Source: Candidatus Altarchaeota archaeon
GTDB taxonomy: Archaea > SpSt-1190
NCBI GenBank assembly: GCA_018221025.1
Contig: JAAOXX010000049.1
Location: 1 to 21,138 of the forward strand
Length of the DNA: 21,138 bases
Reading direction: 5' to 3'
Below are positions 7,479-14,631 of the stretch, one piece after another. Below the pieces are notes generated by a model, which ran no database searches, was not told the DNA's origin, and saw only the letters and a program-made list of their open reading frames with translations. The stretch's first letter is position 1. The number at the start of each line of letters is the position of its first letter. The position numbers and the translations under genes are program-made.

Positions 7479-7916
7479 TTACTCTTCAGATTCTGTGTTC
7501 ATTGGAACGTCAACCCTCATTCCAGTTGCCTTAAACTTTTGCTGTAGTTCTTTATTTGCCATTCTCATCTCAGCATTCGCCTGTGCAAATAGGTGGAACA
7601 TCTGAACTAAGTCGTTACTGACATTTTGGAGTTCTCTCAGTTCAACGCTCATTTTTTCTGGTTTTTCGACTACAACTGCCGTTGGTGCTGCACCCATTAA
7701 TGCTGCGAAGAATGTTTCAAAATTTGGGGCAGAAATTCCAACATCTGCTAATGCTGAAAAATACTGTTCATTTATTTCCTCAGTTTCTTCCCATTTCGTG
7801 TCTGCGACTTTTATGTCTTTCATCATTTTGATTTTTTCAATATGTTGTTTAAGTGTATTCTCAACAAAGCTCTTTGGCTTACCCTGAGCTTCAATAATAA
7901 ATCTTGCTTGAATCAT
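7479..7916 (-). CDS. Conserved archaeal protein of unknown function, alpha/beta plus C-terminal helix
   Basis: A 145-aa soluble protein that I do not recognise by name, although it resembles an archaeal hypothetical family that starts MIQARYxIE. Visible features: an N-terminal alternating strand/helix region (about 1-80: MIQARFIIEAQGKPKSFVEN, a charged helix QHIEKIKMM, strand IKVADTKW, acidic EETEEIN, then FSALADVGI), a helical NFETFFAALMGAAPTAVVV segment, and a C-terminal amphipathic helix (about 95-130, SVELRELQNVSNDLVQMFHL) able to form a coiled coil. The N-terminal pattern could be a ferredoxin-like fold. There are no cysteines, no metal motifs and no signal peptide. It starts 8 bp after the AmrS stop, so it is probably in the AmrS operon, and it converges with topA. 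A scaffold or partner role for AmrS is inference. Confidence 0.7.
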   Translation of the reverse strand: MIQARFIIEAQGKPKSFVENTLKQHIEKIKMMKDIKVADTKWEETEEINEQYFSALADVGISAPNFETFFAALMGAAPTAVVVEKPEKMSVELRELQNVSNDLVQMFHLFAQANAEMRMANKELQQKFKATGMRVDVPMNTESEE

Positions 7917-7924
7917 AAATGAGT

Positions 7925-8941
7925 CTATTCAAGGGGTTTAATTATTTTTCCAACCATATGAATTTTAGCCCCACATGATGCACAACTGTTGTTTTTAATG
8001 TGAGTTTCTCTGACCCTAAGCCCGCGTCGTTTAATTACGGGTTCTCCACAATCAATACAGTATGTGCTTTCCGTCTCGTGTCCTGGAACATTTCCAGCAT
8101 AAACATACTCTAATTGCTCTTTTGCAAGTTTAATTGCGGCATTAATTGTTTTGATTGGTGTTGGCTTCGCGTCTTTCATTTTATGATGGGGGTGAAATCT
8201 TGAAATGTGAAATGGTATTCTTTCATCTACTTCCGCAATAAAGTCTACAATTTGTTGAATGTCTTCATTTGAATCATTAATTTCAGGAATTAACAAGTTT
8301 GTAATTTCCACCCAGACTCCGTGTTTCTTGAATTCTTTCACAGCATTCAGTACAGGTTCAATCCCAACCCCCCCTGCATATCGTCTGTAAAATTTTGAAT
8401 TTCCCTTTATGTCAATATTCACTGCATCAATTAATTTTGATATTTTTTTAATTGGCTCGTTGTTAATCATTCCATTACTTACCCATACATTGAAGAGGCC
8501 AGCCTTCTTCGCAAGCTTTGCAGTATCATACGCAAACTCATAGAAGACCGTTGGTTCTGTATACGTATAAGCGATTCCATGGCAGTTTGTTTTCAATGCG
8601 TTTTCAACAATGGCCTCAGGCTCAATTGTATGTGACTCCGCATCTGGTTTTTGACTCAATTCCCAATTTTGACAGAATTTACAGTGAAGATTACATCCGG
8701 GTGCGGCAATACTGTACACGCGTGAGCCTGGCCAAAAATGAAACAGGGGTTTTTTTTCAATCGGGTCTACATTTTGAGCAACAATTTTCCCATAATTTGT
8801 TGTAATTAAAATATCTTCAATGCTCTTCCTAACTCCGCATTTTCCAACGGCTCCATCAATGAGTATACACGAGTGTGGACAGAGTTGACACACAATCTCC
8901 CCACTCCACTTCTTGTAAAACATGGCTTCTGTACGTTTCAT
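7925..8941 (-). CDS. amrS: AmmeMemoRadiSam-type radical SAM enzyme (AmrS)
   Basis: A 338-aa radical SAM protein of the AmrS family, often misannotated as a pyruvate formate-lyase activating enzyme. The N-terminus has four cysteines in CQLCPHSC...GKCGVR (C18, C21, C25, C35), likely a metal site. The radical SAM CX3CX2C motif is CNLHCKFC (C83, C87, C90), binding the 4Fe-4S cluster that cleaves SAM. SNGM (about 155-158) and VNIDIKG (about 174-180) follow the usual TIM-barrel core. The C-terminus adds two CxxC pairs (YCIDCG, SCASCG), a zinc ribbon. The family is defined by co-occurrence with Memo and AMMECR1 proteins; its reaction is not established. Neither partner is adjacent here. The gene is followed by the 145-aa unknown gene and is divergent from the DUF362 gene. 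Confidence 0.9.
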   Translation of the reverse strand: MKRTEAMFYKKWSGEIVCQLCPHSCILIDGAVGKCGVRKSIEDILITTNYGKIVAQNVDPIEKKPLFHFWPGSRVYSIAAPGCNLHCKFCQNWELSQKPDAESHTIEPEAIVENALKTNCHGIAYTYTEPTVFYEFAYDTAKLAKKAGLFNVWVSNGMINNEPIKKISKLIDAVNIDIKGNSKFYRRYAGGVGIEPVLNAVKEFKKHGVWVEITNLLIPEINDSNEDIQQIVDFIAEVDERIPFHISRFHPHHKMKDAKPTPIKTINAAIKLAKEQLEYVYAGNVPGHETESTYCIDCGEPVIKRRGLRVRETHIKNNSCASCGAKIHMVGKIIKPLE

Positions 8942-8963
8942 ACTATGTCTCTTGAATGCAGGG

Positions 8964-8971
8964 AATAATAT
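8964..8971 (-). promoter_or_regulatory. TATA-like box of amrS
   Basis: The minus strand reads AGAATATTATTCCC around this site, about 25 bp upstream of the amrS ATG at 8941, as expected for a leaderless archaeal message. Confidence 0.4.
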
Positions 8972-8987
8972 TCTTTTGTATAATAAG

Positions 8988-8996
8988 GCTTATTTT
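8988..8996 (+). promoter_or_regulatory. TATA-like box of the DUF362 gene
   Basis: GCTTATTTT lies about 25 bp before the ATG at 9017. Together with the amrS box on the other strand it makes a compact divergent promoter region of 75 bp. Confidence 0.35.
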
Positions 8997-9016
8997 CTCA
9001 GGAACTCTTTAGTTTT

Positions 9017-9958
9017 ATGGTAAATGTTTTTCATTCAATGGATTTCAGTACAATTCTTAGTAAAATTGATACCACCCGTCTTGGACAGAAAGTTGGAATT
9101 AAACTTCATTTTGGAGAAGAAGGCTGTACAACCTTTCTAAGTCCCGATTTTGCCAGAATGCTGTGCGACAAACTCAGAGAGTTGAGAAAAGAACCAACCC
9201 TTATTGAGTGCAATACATTATATGTTGGAGAAAGGTCTCGTGCGAGTAATCACAAAAAACTTGCAAAAAAACATGGATTTGATTTTGCACCCATTCACAT
9301 TCTTGATGGTGAACTGGGCAATGAGTTTACCGCTTTAGACGGCTGTAAAGTTGGCAAAGGGCTTATGGACTATGATTCGCTAATTGTACTTACGCATTTC
9401 AAAGGACACTTGTGTGGATTTGGCGGAGCCGTAAAGAATCTTGGAATGGGTCTTGGAAGTCGAGCAGGCAAGATGGATATGCATTCTTCCGTTCACCCAA
9501 TTGTGCAGACAGACGGTTGTAATGGTTGTGCTACTTGTGTTGAAAATTGCAATGAAGGTGCGATTACTCTAGAGGGTGGCAGGGCAAAAATCAATCCAGA
9601 TATGTGCGTCGGTTGTGCCATGTGTATAAGTGTGTGTCCTCAAAATACAATAAAAATTCCTTGGCAGGGGAGGACGACCGAAGGACTCCATGACAGGATG
9701 AGGGATTATGCGGGAGCGATTATTAACAGAATTGGGAAAGACAAGATGACGTTTATTAGTGTAATGGAATCCATGACGGCTGAGTGTGACTGTATGCCAT
9801 ACCCACAAGAAATTATAATAGAAAACAAGGGACACCTTATCAGCACTGACATAGATGCGATTGACTTGGCGGGGTTGAAAATAACAAACAATCTTAATGG
9901 GCAAGTAAAGTTCAATAAACAAAACCGAAAAGCGAAGTTCAATATTGTGGAAATCTAA
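9017..9958 (+). CDS. DUF362 protein with two 4Fe-4S clusters
   Basis: A 313-aa cytosolic iron-sulfur protein. The N-terminal ~160 residues match DUF362: VGIKLHFGEEGCTTFLSP, then ECNTLYVGERSRA, HFKGHLCGFGGAVKNLGMG and GSRAGKMDMH. A ferredoxin domain follows with two CxxCxxCxxxC motifs: C168/C171/C174/C178 (the last followed by N, not the usual P) and C197/C200/C203/C207 (followed by P). The C-terminal part (about 225-290) contains ECDCMPYP and TDIDAIDLAGL, also typical of DUF362 ferredoxin proteins. The family has no firm biochemical function; electron transfer to an unknown partner is likely. It is divergent from the radical SAM gene amrS, which needs reducing equivalents. Its stop codon overlaps that of convergent gltX (CTAA shared by TAG and TAA). 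Confidence 0.92.
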   Translation: MVNVFHSMDFSTILSKIDTTRLGQKVGIKLHFGEEGCTTFLSPDFARMLCDKLRELRKEPTLIECNTLYVGERSRASNHKKLAKKHGFDFAPIHILDGELGNEFTALDGCKVGKGLMDYDSLIVLTHFKGHLCGFGGAVKNLGMGLGSRAGKMDMHSSVHPIVQTDGCNGCATCVENCNEGAITLEGGRAKINPDMCVGCAMCISVCPQNTIKIPWQGRTTEGLHDRMRDYAGAIINRIGKDKMTFISVMESMTAECDCMPYPQEIIIENKGHLISTDIDAIDLAGLKITNNLNGQVKFNKQNRKAKFNIVEI

Positions 9959-11625
9959 TTACTTATGTAAATGAGTCGCAACGGTTTTACCGAATCAATA
10001 CGGGCAAATCCAATTCTTTCCATTTGGACAATCTCCCCTTCTTTGAAACTCCCCCTCTCAACCAAAACTTGATTTTTACCTATGTCTTTGTCTTGCTCCG
10101 TTATCGGTTCAGGTTTTTTATTGTCTACACTTACTTTTGTTTTCATTACTGTTCCAGGCCTCCAAAGAATTCCATCAATTGGGTCGCTGAGCCACTGAAC
10201 TATGGGTCGAATTAACTCACTGCCAGCATAGTGAGCAGTTTTACCCTTAATTTCGATGTTATAAGCACCTTTTAGACGTAATAGGCTTTCTTTGTAATCA
10301 TCTTTTTCAATAAATACTCTTTTTCCAAGACTGACTTCACGAGTTCCTAATTCTTGTATTGGATGGGATCGCATCTCAACTATCATTTCTTCCCCTTTGA
10401 GTTCCAACTCGACTGGCTCCGTTATTACAAAAATCCTCTTGGCAATGGGGTCAATGTTTTTTTTATTGAATCCATGTAATAATTTATTAGAAATCATCCG
10501 ACGCCCCCCACGCGTACCCGTTGTTTTTGCAAGGTCTTCAAATGTTTTTGGAACGATTCCTTTTCTTTTGAGGGCCATAATAGTTGCGAGTCGTGGGTCG
10601 TCCCACCCTTCTACTTCACCATTGATTATTAATTCCTTAATGAATCTTTTACTGGTTGGTGAACCTTCCATATCAAATCTCCCAAAATGAACATAGTTTG
10701 GGGCAGTCATTCCAAGAGACTCAATAATTGCTTTGTGGAGTTCAGCCCTCATAAGAAATTCTTCACTTCTAAGAACATGTGTAATTCCCAAGAGCCCATC
10801 AGTAAATGCACTAGCTAAATCATATGTTGGATAAGCAATGTGGTTGATTTTAGTGTGTGGGTGTTCCTTGTTAATTACTCGATAAAGTGTTGGGTCGCGC
10901 ATTACTGAATTTTTTGCGGCTGGGTCACCCTTCCAACGCAGCGTGTATTTATTTCCGGCAAACATCTCCCTCCACAAACGACGGTTTTCTTGTTTGTTAT
11001 GGGTGCGACACGGGTCGGCTTCGAGTTTCATTCTTCGGTCCCTTACCTTTTCTTCCGGACACTTGCACACATACGCCTTCTCAAAATTAATCAGGTCTTC
11101 TGCAGCCTTTTCAATCTCATTCATTTTTTCAGAAAGTATGAAAAGTTCATTCCACTTAATTCCAATCCACTTTGTGTCTCGAAGAATTGCATCGTAGTAC
11201 TCCTTTTTCTCCCCAGTAGGATTCGTGTCCTCGAGCTTCATTATTAGTTTTCCCTCATACCGTTTAGCATAAAGATAATTTAACCAAAAACTCAATGCGT
11301 GACCGATGTGCAAATATCCATTCGGCTCTGGTGGAAGTCTTAGACGAACCTTGCCATTCTCTGCCCCCTCCAGCGGAGGCAATTCCTTATTTTCATCCTT
11401 TTTCTTTCTGTGGAGCAATTCCGGTGCAATTTCTTCCAATTTTGCCGTAATTTCTTCCTTCGTCATCTTATTTACGTCGGCTACAACGTTCTTTATTTCT
11501 GGAATGATTTTTTTAGCATTTTTTCTTGATTCTGGGTCTTCTGCGAACACCTTTGCCGCTACAGCCTTAAAATCCGCCTTACTATATCGGTGTGCATTTG
11601 CTAATGCGTGCTTGAGTATTATCAC
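9955..11625 (-). CDS. gltX: Glutamyl-tRNA synthetase, archaeal/eukaryotic type
   Basis: A 556-aa class I synthetase that attaches Glu to tRNA(Glu); archaeal forms are usually non-discriminating and also charge tRNA(Gln), which GatDE then amidates. An N-terminal archaeal helical extension (1-90) precedes the Rossmann core. The HIGH motif is PNGYLHIGHA (101-110) and the KMSKR equivalent is SPTSKRFIK (322-330). The C-terminal half is the beta-barrel anticodon domain shared with eukaryotic GluRS and GlnRS, not the bacterial helical cage. Two cysteine-bearing segments (YVCKCP, ADPCRTH) lie in the connecting region. It starts with GTG (11625), about 24 bp from a TATA box at 11646-11652 that is shared with the zinc-ribbon gene on the other strand. 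It is convergent with the DUF362 gene, with a 4-bp overlap. Confidence 0.96.
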   Translation of the reverse strand: MIILKHALANAHRYSKADFKAVAAKVFAEDPESRKNAKKIIPEIKNVVADVNKMTKEEITAKLEEIAPELLHRKKKDENKELPPLEGAENGKVRLRLPPEPNGYLHIGHALSFWLNYLYAKRYEGKLIMKLEDTNPTGEKKEYYDAILRDTKWIGIKWNELFILSEKMNEIEKAAEDLINFEKAYVCKCPEEKVRDRRMKLEADPCRTHNKQENRRLWREMFAGNKYTLRWKGDPAAKNSVMRDPTLYRVINKEHPHTKINHIAYPTYDLASAFTDGLLGITHVLRSEEFLMRAELHKAIIESLGMTAPNYVHFGRFDMEGSPTSKRFIKELIINGEVEGWDDPRLATIMALKRKGIVPKTFEDLAKTTGTRGGRRMISNKLLHGFNKKNIDPIAKRIFVITEPVELELKGEEMIVEMRSHPIQELGTREVSLGKRVFIEKDDYKESLLRLKGAYNIEIKGKTAHYAGSELIRPIVQWLSDPIDGILWRPGTVMKTKVSVDNKKPEPITEQDKDIGKNQVLVERGSFKEGEIVQMERIGFARIDSVKPLRLIYISN

Positions 11626-11645
11626 ACAAACTAGTATCAGACAAG

Positions 11646-11652
11646 TTTATTA
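11646..11652. promoter_or_regulatory. Bidirectional TATA box of gltX and the zinc-ribbon gene
   Basis: TTTATTA on plus, TAATAAA on minus. Its centre is about 24 bp from the gltX GTG at 11625 and 25 bp from the ATG at 11674. No other convincing box lies in the 48-bp gap, so one element probably serves two leaderless divergent transcripts. Confidence 0.5.
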
Positions 11653-11673
11653 GTTTTCTTGAGTACGTTTTAT

Positions 11674-11811
11674 ATGATGATTAAGAAATGTCCTGCTTGT
11701 CAGAGTTCCTTGTTCAAACCCGAAGGAGAAAAAATGAAGTGTGACAAGTGTGGGTACATCTGGCAAGAAAAAAGTATGGATTTTGTTTCAGCCGATAACC
11801 TAAAATCTTAA
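11674..11811 (+). CDS. Small zinc-ribbon protein
   Basis: A 45-aa frame. Two CxxC pairs, CPAC (6-9) and CDKC (23-26), are spaced like a rubredoxin-knuckle zinc ribbon, with GYIWQ after the second as in many archaeal zinc ribbons. The rest is a short hydrophilic tail. Two ATG codons are adjacent (11674 and 11677). The TATA box at 11646-11652 sits 25 bp before the first. It stops 67 bp before thrS. Possible roles are a transcription or translation accessory or a metal store; the family cannot be named. The spacing of the cysteines and the promoter position make a real gene likely. Confidence 0.7.
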   Translation: MMIKKCPACQSSLFKPEGEKMKCDKCGYIWQEKSMDFVSADNLKS

Positions 11812-11878
11812 ATTCACTCCATTACGTTAATTCAATGTGGGGTTTCTAAAAACGTAGACTCCAATTAAGGTGTAGTAA

Positions 11879-13339
11879 ATGAAAATTGAAAAACTGTTGT
11901 CAAAACTAGGGAAAGTTCTGGACTCTGGAGAACGTGAAGAAATGAAATGGTTTGATGTAGACACTGCTCCCTTAACAAAAGATGATTACTCAAAACTCGA
12001 ATCAAATTTCAAGGAAGCTGGTGGATTTGTAAAAATAATTAATGCGGGGTCAAGTCTCAATAAAGATACGAAAAAAGAAGTTCAACGAGTTTGGCTTGTT
12101 TCTTTCAAAAACCAAAAAGACTTGGATAAATGGTCTCAAGAATTTGAAGAGAAAAAAAAGAAAGACCATCGGTATATTGGGGAACAACTTGATTGGTTCC
12201 ATGTTCAAGAAGATATTTTGGGTCCAGGTCTTCCTCTATTACACCCAAAAGGAATGATTATTCGAAATGGATTAATTGATTTGATTCGGGAAGTTAATGC
12301 TAAACTTGGTGCAGAAGAAATTTGGACACCCCACATATCTCGATGCGATCTCTGGAAAATTAGTGGGCACTATGAACATTACAAAAACAAGATGTTTATG
12401 TGGGAGCAAGATGGTGAAGAGTGGGGAATAAAAGCTATGAATTGTCCAATGCATTTTCAGGTTTATAGATTCAAACCAAAGAGTTACAAAGATCTTCCTG
12501 TAAGATATGCTGAATTTGCAACGGTCTACAGAAAAGAACAGAGTGGAGAACTCCATGGTCTTTCAAGGGTCTGGTCATTAACTCAAGACGATCACCATTT
12601 CATAATAAATCCAGACCAAATTGAAGGGGAAGTAACCAAAATAATAGACGCTGCACGTAAGGTATATGACTTATTTGGTTTTGAATACAAAATTAAGCTT
12701 GCAACTAAGCCTGAAGACAGTATGGGCGACGCAAAACTATGGGATGTGGCTCAAGATGGCTTGAAAAATGCATTGACTAAATTAGGCGTCGAATATTCAC
12801 TTAACGAGGGAGATGGGTCATTTTATGGTCCGAAAATTGATATATACGTCAAAGATAATATGGCGAGATGGTGGCAACTAACAACAATCCAACTCGATTT
12901 CTTTATGCCTGATAATTTCAAGATGGTGTACACTGATGAAAAAGGAAAACAACAAATGCCAGTAGTTATTCACTTTGCAATACTTGGTTCTCTTGAACGA
13001 TTCATGTCTATAATAATTGAACAAAATGCGGGGAGACTTCCACTCTGGCTTGCACCTGTTCAGTTGCGTGTCCTACCCATAAGTGAAGCTCAAGAAGAAT
13101 ATGCACAGGGTCTTGTGAATGAAATGCGAGGCCTTGGTGTTCGTGCCGAAATGGTTACAGAAGGAACTCTTGGGAAACGAATCAGGAATTCTGAAATGGA
13201 AAAAGTTGCAGTCACCGCAGTAGTTGGCGACAAAGAAGTTCAAGCTAATTCGATTAGTGTTCGCGGAAAAGAAACGATGACGAGAGAAGACTTCAAAGAA
13301 AAAATCTTGCTTGCAATAATGGATAGGTCGGATTTCTGA
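11879..13339 (+). CDS. thrS: Threonyl-tRNA synthetase without editing domain
   Basis: A 486-aa class II synthetase charging tRNA(Thr). The catalytic domain (about 105-385) has motif 2 in RYAEFATVYRKEQSGELHGL and the zinc ligands C189 (MNCPMH), H240 (DDHHF) and H365 (VVIHFAILGS), which discriminate Thr from Val. The HGxxTH-type anticodon-binding domain follows (about 390-480: LRVLPISE, GVRAEMV, VGDKE). The N-terminal ~100 residues are a charged helical region (WFDVDTA..., FEEKKKKDH). They do not look like TGS, bacterial N2 or the archaeal N-terminal editing domain. The layout matches the ThrRS-cat type of some archaea, which rely on a separate editing protein. GGTG at 11869-11872 is a plausible ribosome binding site. 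The gene is followed by an independent promoter for the next gene. Confidence 0.93.
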   Translation: MKIEKLLSKLGKVLDSGEREEMKWFDVDTAPLTKDDYSKLESNFKEAGGFVKIINAGSSLNKDTKKEVQRVWLVSFKNQKDLDKWSQEFEEKKKKDHRYIGEQLDWFHVQEDILGPGLPLLHPKGMIIRNGLIDLIREVNAKLGAEEIWTPHISRCDLWKISGHYEHYKNKMFMWEQDGEEWGIKAMNCPMHFQVYRFKPKSYKDLPVRYAEFATVYRKEQSGELHGLSRVWSLTQDDHHFIINPDQIEGEVTKIIDAARKVYDLFGFEYKIKLATKPEDSMGDAKLWDVAQDGLKNALTKLGVEYSLNEGDGSFYGPKIDIYVKDNMARWWQLTTIQLDFFMPDNFKMVYTDEKGKQQMPVVIHFAILGSLERFMSIIIEQNAGRLPLWLAPVQLRVLPISEAQEEYAQGLVNEMRGLGVRAEMVTEGTLGKRIRNSEMEKVAVTAVVGDKEVQANSISVRGKETMTREDFKEKILLAIMDRSDF

Positions 13340-13359
13340 ATTTCCCATTATTCAGTAAC

Positions 13360-13367
13360 TAATATAA
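13360..13367 (+). promoter_or_regulatory. TATA-like box of the 192-aa gene
   Basis: TAATATAA, centred about 25 bp before the ATG at 13389, in the 49-bp gap after thrS. It fits a leaderless transcript separate from thrS. Confidence 0.5.
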
Positions 13368-13388
13368 GTCTAGTTGTTTTGAAGTATT

Positions 13389-13967
13389 ATGTTTAATTCC
13401 AGTTATTCTGGAGCCACTTCTAAACAGCCTCAACTGGACAAAAGAACTGTTCAAGTACTTCAAGATACATTTCCTCAAAGCATAAGTGATGAAGAAATTA
13501 TTGAATACACTAATTTGCCGAAGTCAACGAGTAGTGGAACTTATCTTGCCCGTTTTTGCAGAAATGTTTTTTGTGAAGATGATGCCCCTATTGATGAACA
13601 ATGCTCCAGAGGAGAAATAAGTGAATTAGTTCAACTCAAACGTTCAAAGGGATTGTGTGTAGCAACCGAACTAAAAAAAAGAATTAAGGAACTTGAACAA
13701 ACTTTTTACACTCCTTATGATGTGGTTTATCTTAACGTAAAAAATAGTAAGTATATATTTTTGAATGCACTTGAAGGTTTTTCCAAAGTTATTAGTATGA
13801 CCCAAAATGATTCAGCAATTGCTAGAAGTCTTGGGCGAGTAAAAGGAGCTAAATCCAGACATTTTATCAATGTGGGCGGGGAACTTTATGGTTTTCAAGA
13901 CTCGCGGTTTTCAACATATCATACCAGGGAAACCCCAACATACACCGCAATCTTGAGTGTTAAATAA
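13389..13967 (+). CDS. Hypothetical protein, 192 aa
   Basis: I do not recognise this protein. It is soluble, with no signal peptide or membrane segment. Residues 15-60 (LDKRTVQVLQDTFPQSISDE, then EIIEYTNLPKSTSSGTYLAR) could form a helix-turn-helix-like helical region. Residues 75-110 form a charged helix (ELVQLKRSKGLCVATELKKR). From about 115 the sequence turns to strands (YDVVYLNVKNSKYIFLNALE) with a C-terminal aromatic part (GGELYGFQDSRF, YTAILSV). Four cysteines (FCRNVFCEDD, EQCS, GLC) are spread out without a clear zinc pattern. Codon use is like the neighbours. It has its own TATA box at 13360-13367 and lies between thrS and tmk on the same strand. Confidence 0.75.
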   Translation: MFNSSYSGATSKQPQLDKRTVQVLQDTFPQSISDEEIIEYTNLPKSTSSGTYLARFCRNVFCEDDAPIDEQCSRGEISELVQLKRSKGLCVATELKKRIKELEQTFYTPYDVVYLNVKNSKYIFLNALEGFSKVISMTQNDSAIARSLGRVKGAKSRHFINVGGELYGFQDSRFSTYHTRETPTYTAILSVK

Positions 13968-14027
13968 TGCTGATTATTTTATGACAAAAAATGAGAATGC
14001 TTTTAGTTATTGTTGGCTGTCATAACT

Positions 14028-14621
14028 ATGAAGACAATTTCACTCGAGGGTCCAGACTTTTCCGGAAAAAGCACACTTGGAACAGCACTATTAATGAAAC
14101 TACGCGACAAAGGATTAACCATTGAACGAATGGAACTCCCCAGTAGAATGGTTACGGGAATTTTTACAGAACTTTTGCGAAACTCAAAAGACAAAATTGA
14201 CCCTAAAGTATTTGCGATGATTTATTCTGCAGACCACCTTCATCACTACCTCTCAACACAGAGTATGAATGATATCGATGTTATGTTACTTGAACGTTCT
14301 GTAGTAAGTTTATTTGTATACCAATCCATAGTTCTCGGTGTTGACCCCGAGTGGATTAAAGAATTAAACAAATATAACCAAACTGTTCCAGACTTAACAG
14401 TTATAGTCAAGGTTCCTGAAGAAGAACTTATCCGACGTAGTAAGATTCGTGTAGGATTAAATGATGCATTTGAAAAAGAGGACTTTTTGAGAAAGGTCGT
14501 TAAAGCATATTACAACTTGCCGGAATGGCTAATTAAAAAATACAATGTAAAATACATTGAATGGGAAGGCATGGAAAAAACCACTGAAACCCTATTGAAA
14601 ATGGTTGAAGGTCTGTCCTGA
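14028..14621 (+). CDS. tmk: Thymidylate kinase
   Basis: dTMP kinase of 197 aa, forming dTDP for dTTP synthesis. The P-loop is GPDFSGKST (residues 8-16), with the family's acidic-residue-containing loop. The DR-type motif is present as LLERSVVSLFVYQS (88-100), with E replacing D of the usual DRY. The lid region has RRSKIRVGLNDAFEKED, followed by VVKAYYNLPEW. ATG 14028 gives the standard short strand before the P-loop (MKTISLEG). A TTG at 14010 in the same frame would add six residues. TTTTAGTTA at 14001-14009, about 25 bp upstream of the ATG, fits a leaderless start. It ends 10 bp from convergent rfcL. Confidence 0.9.
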   Translation: MKTISLEGPDFSGKSTLGTALLMKLRDKGLTIERMELPSRMVTGIFTELLRNSKDKIDPKVFAMIYSADHLHHYLSTQSMNDIDVMLLERSVVSLFVYQSIVLGVDPEWIKELNKYNQTVPDLTVIVKVPEEELIRRSKIRVGLNDAFEKEDFLRKVVKAYYNLPEWLIKKYNVKYIEWEGMEKTTETLLKMVEGLS

Positions 14622-14631
14622 GACAAGTACA

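Noticed and set aside
9569..9942. Minus-strand frames of 117 and 78 codons
   Set aside because: Antisense to the DUF362 ferredoxin domain; no own signals.
10887..11653. Several plus-strand frames opposite gltX
   Set aside because: They mirror the GluRS coding strand; HIGH and SKR motifs fix the minus frame.
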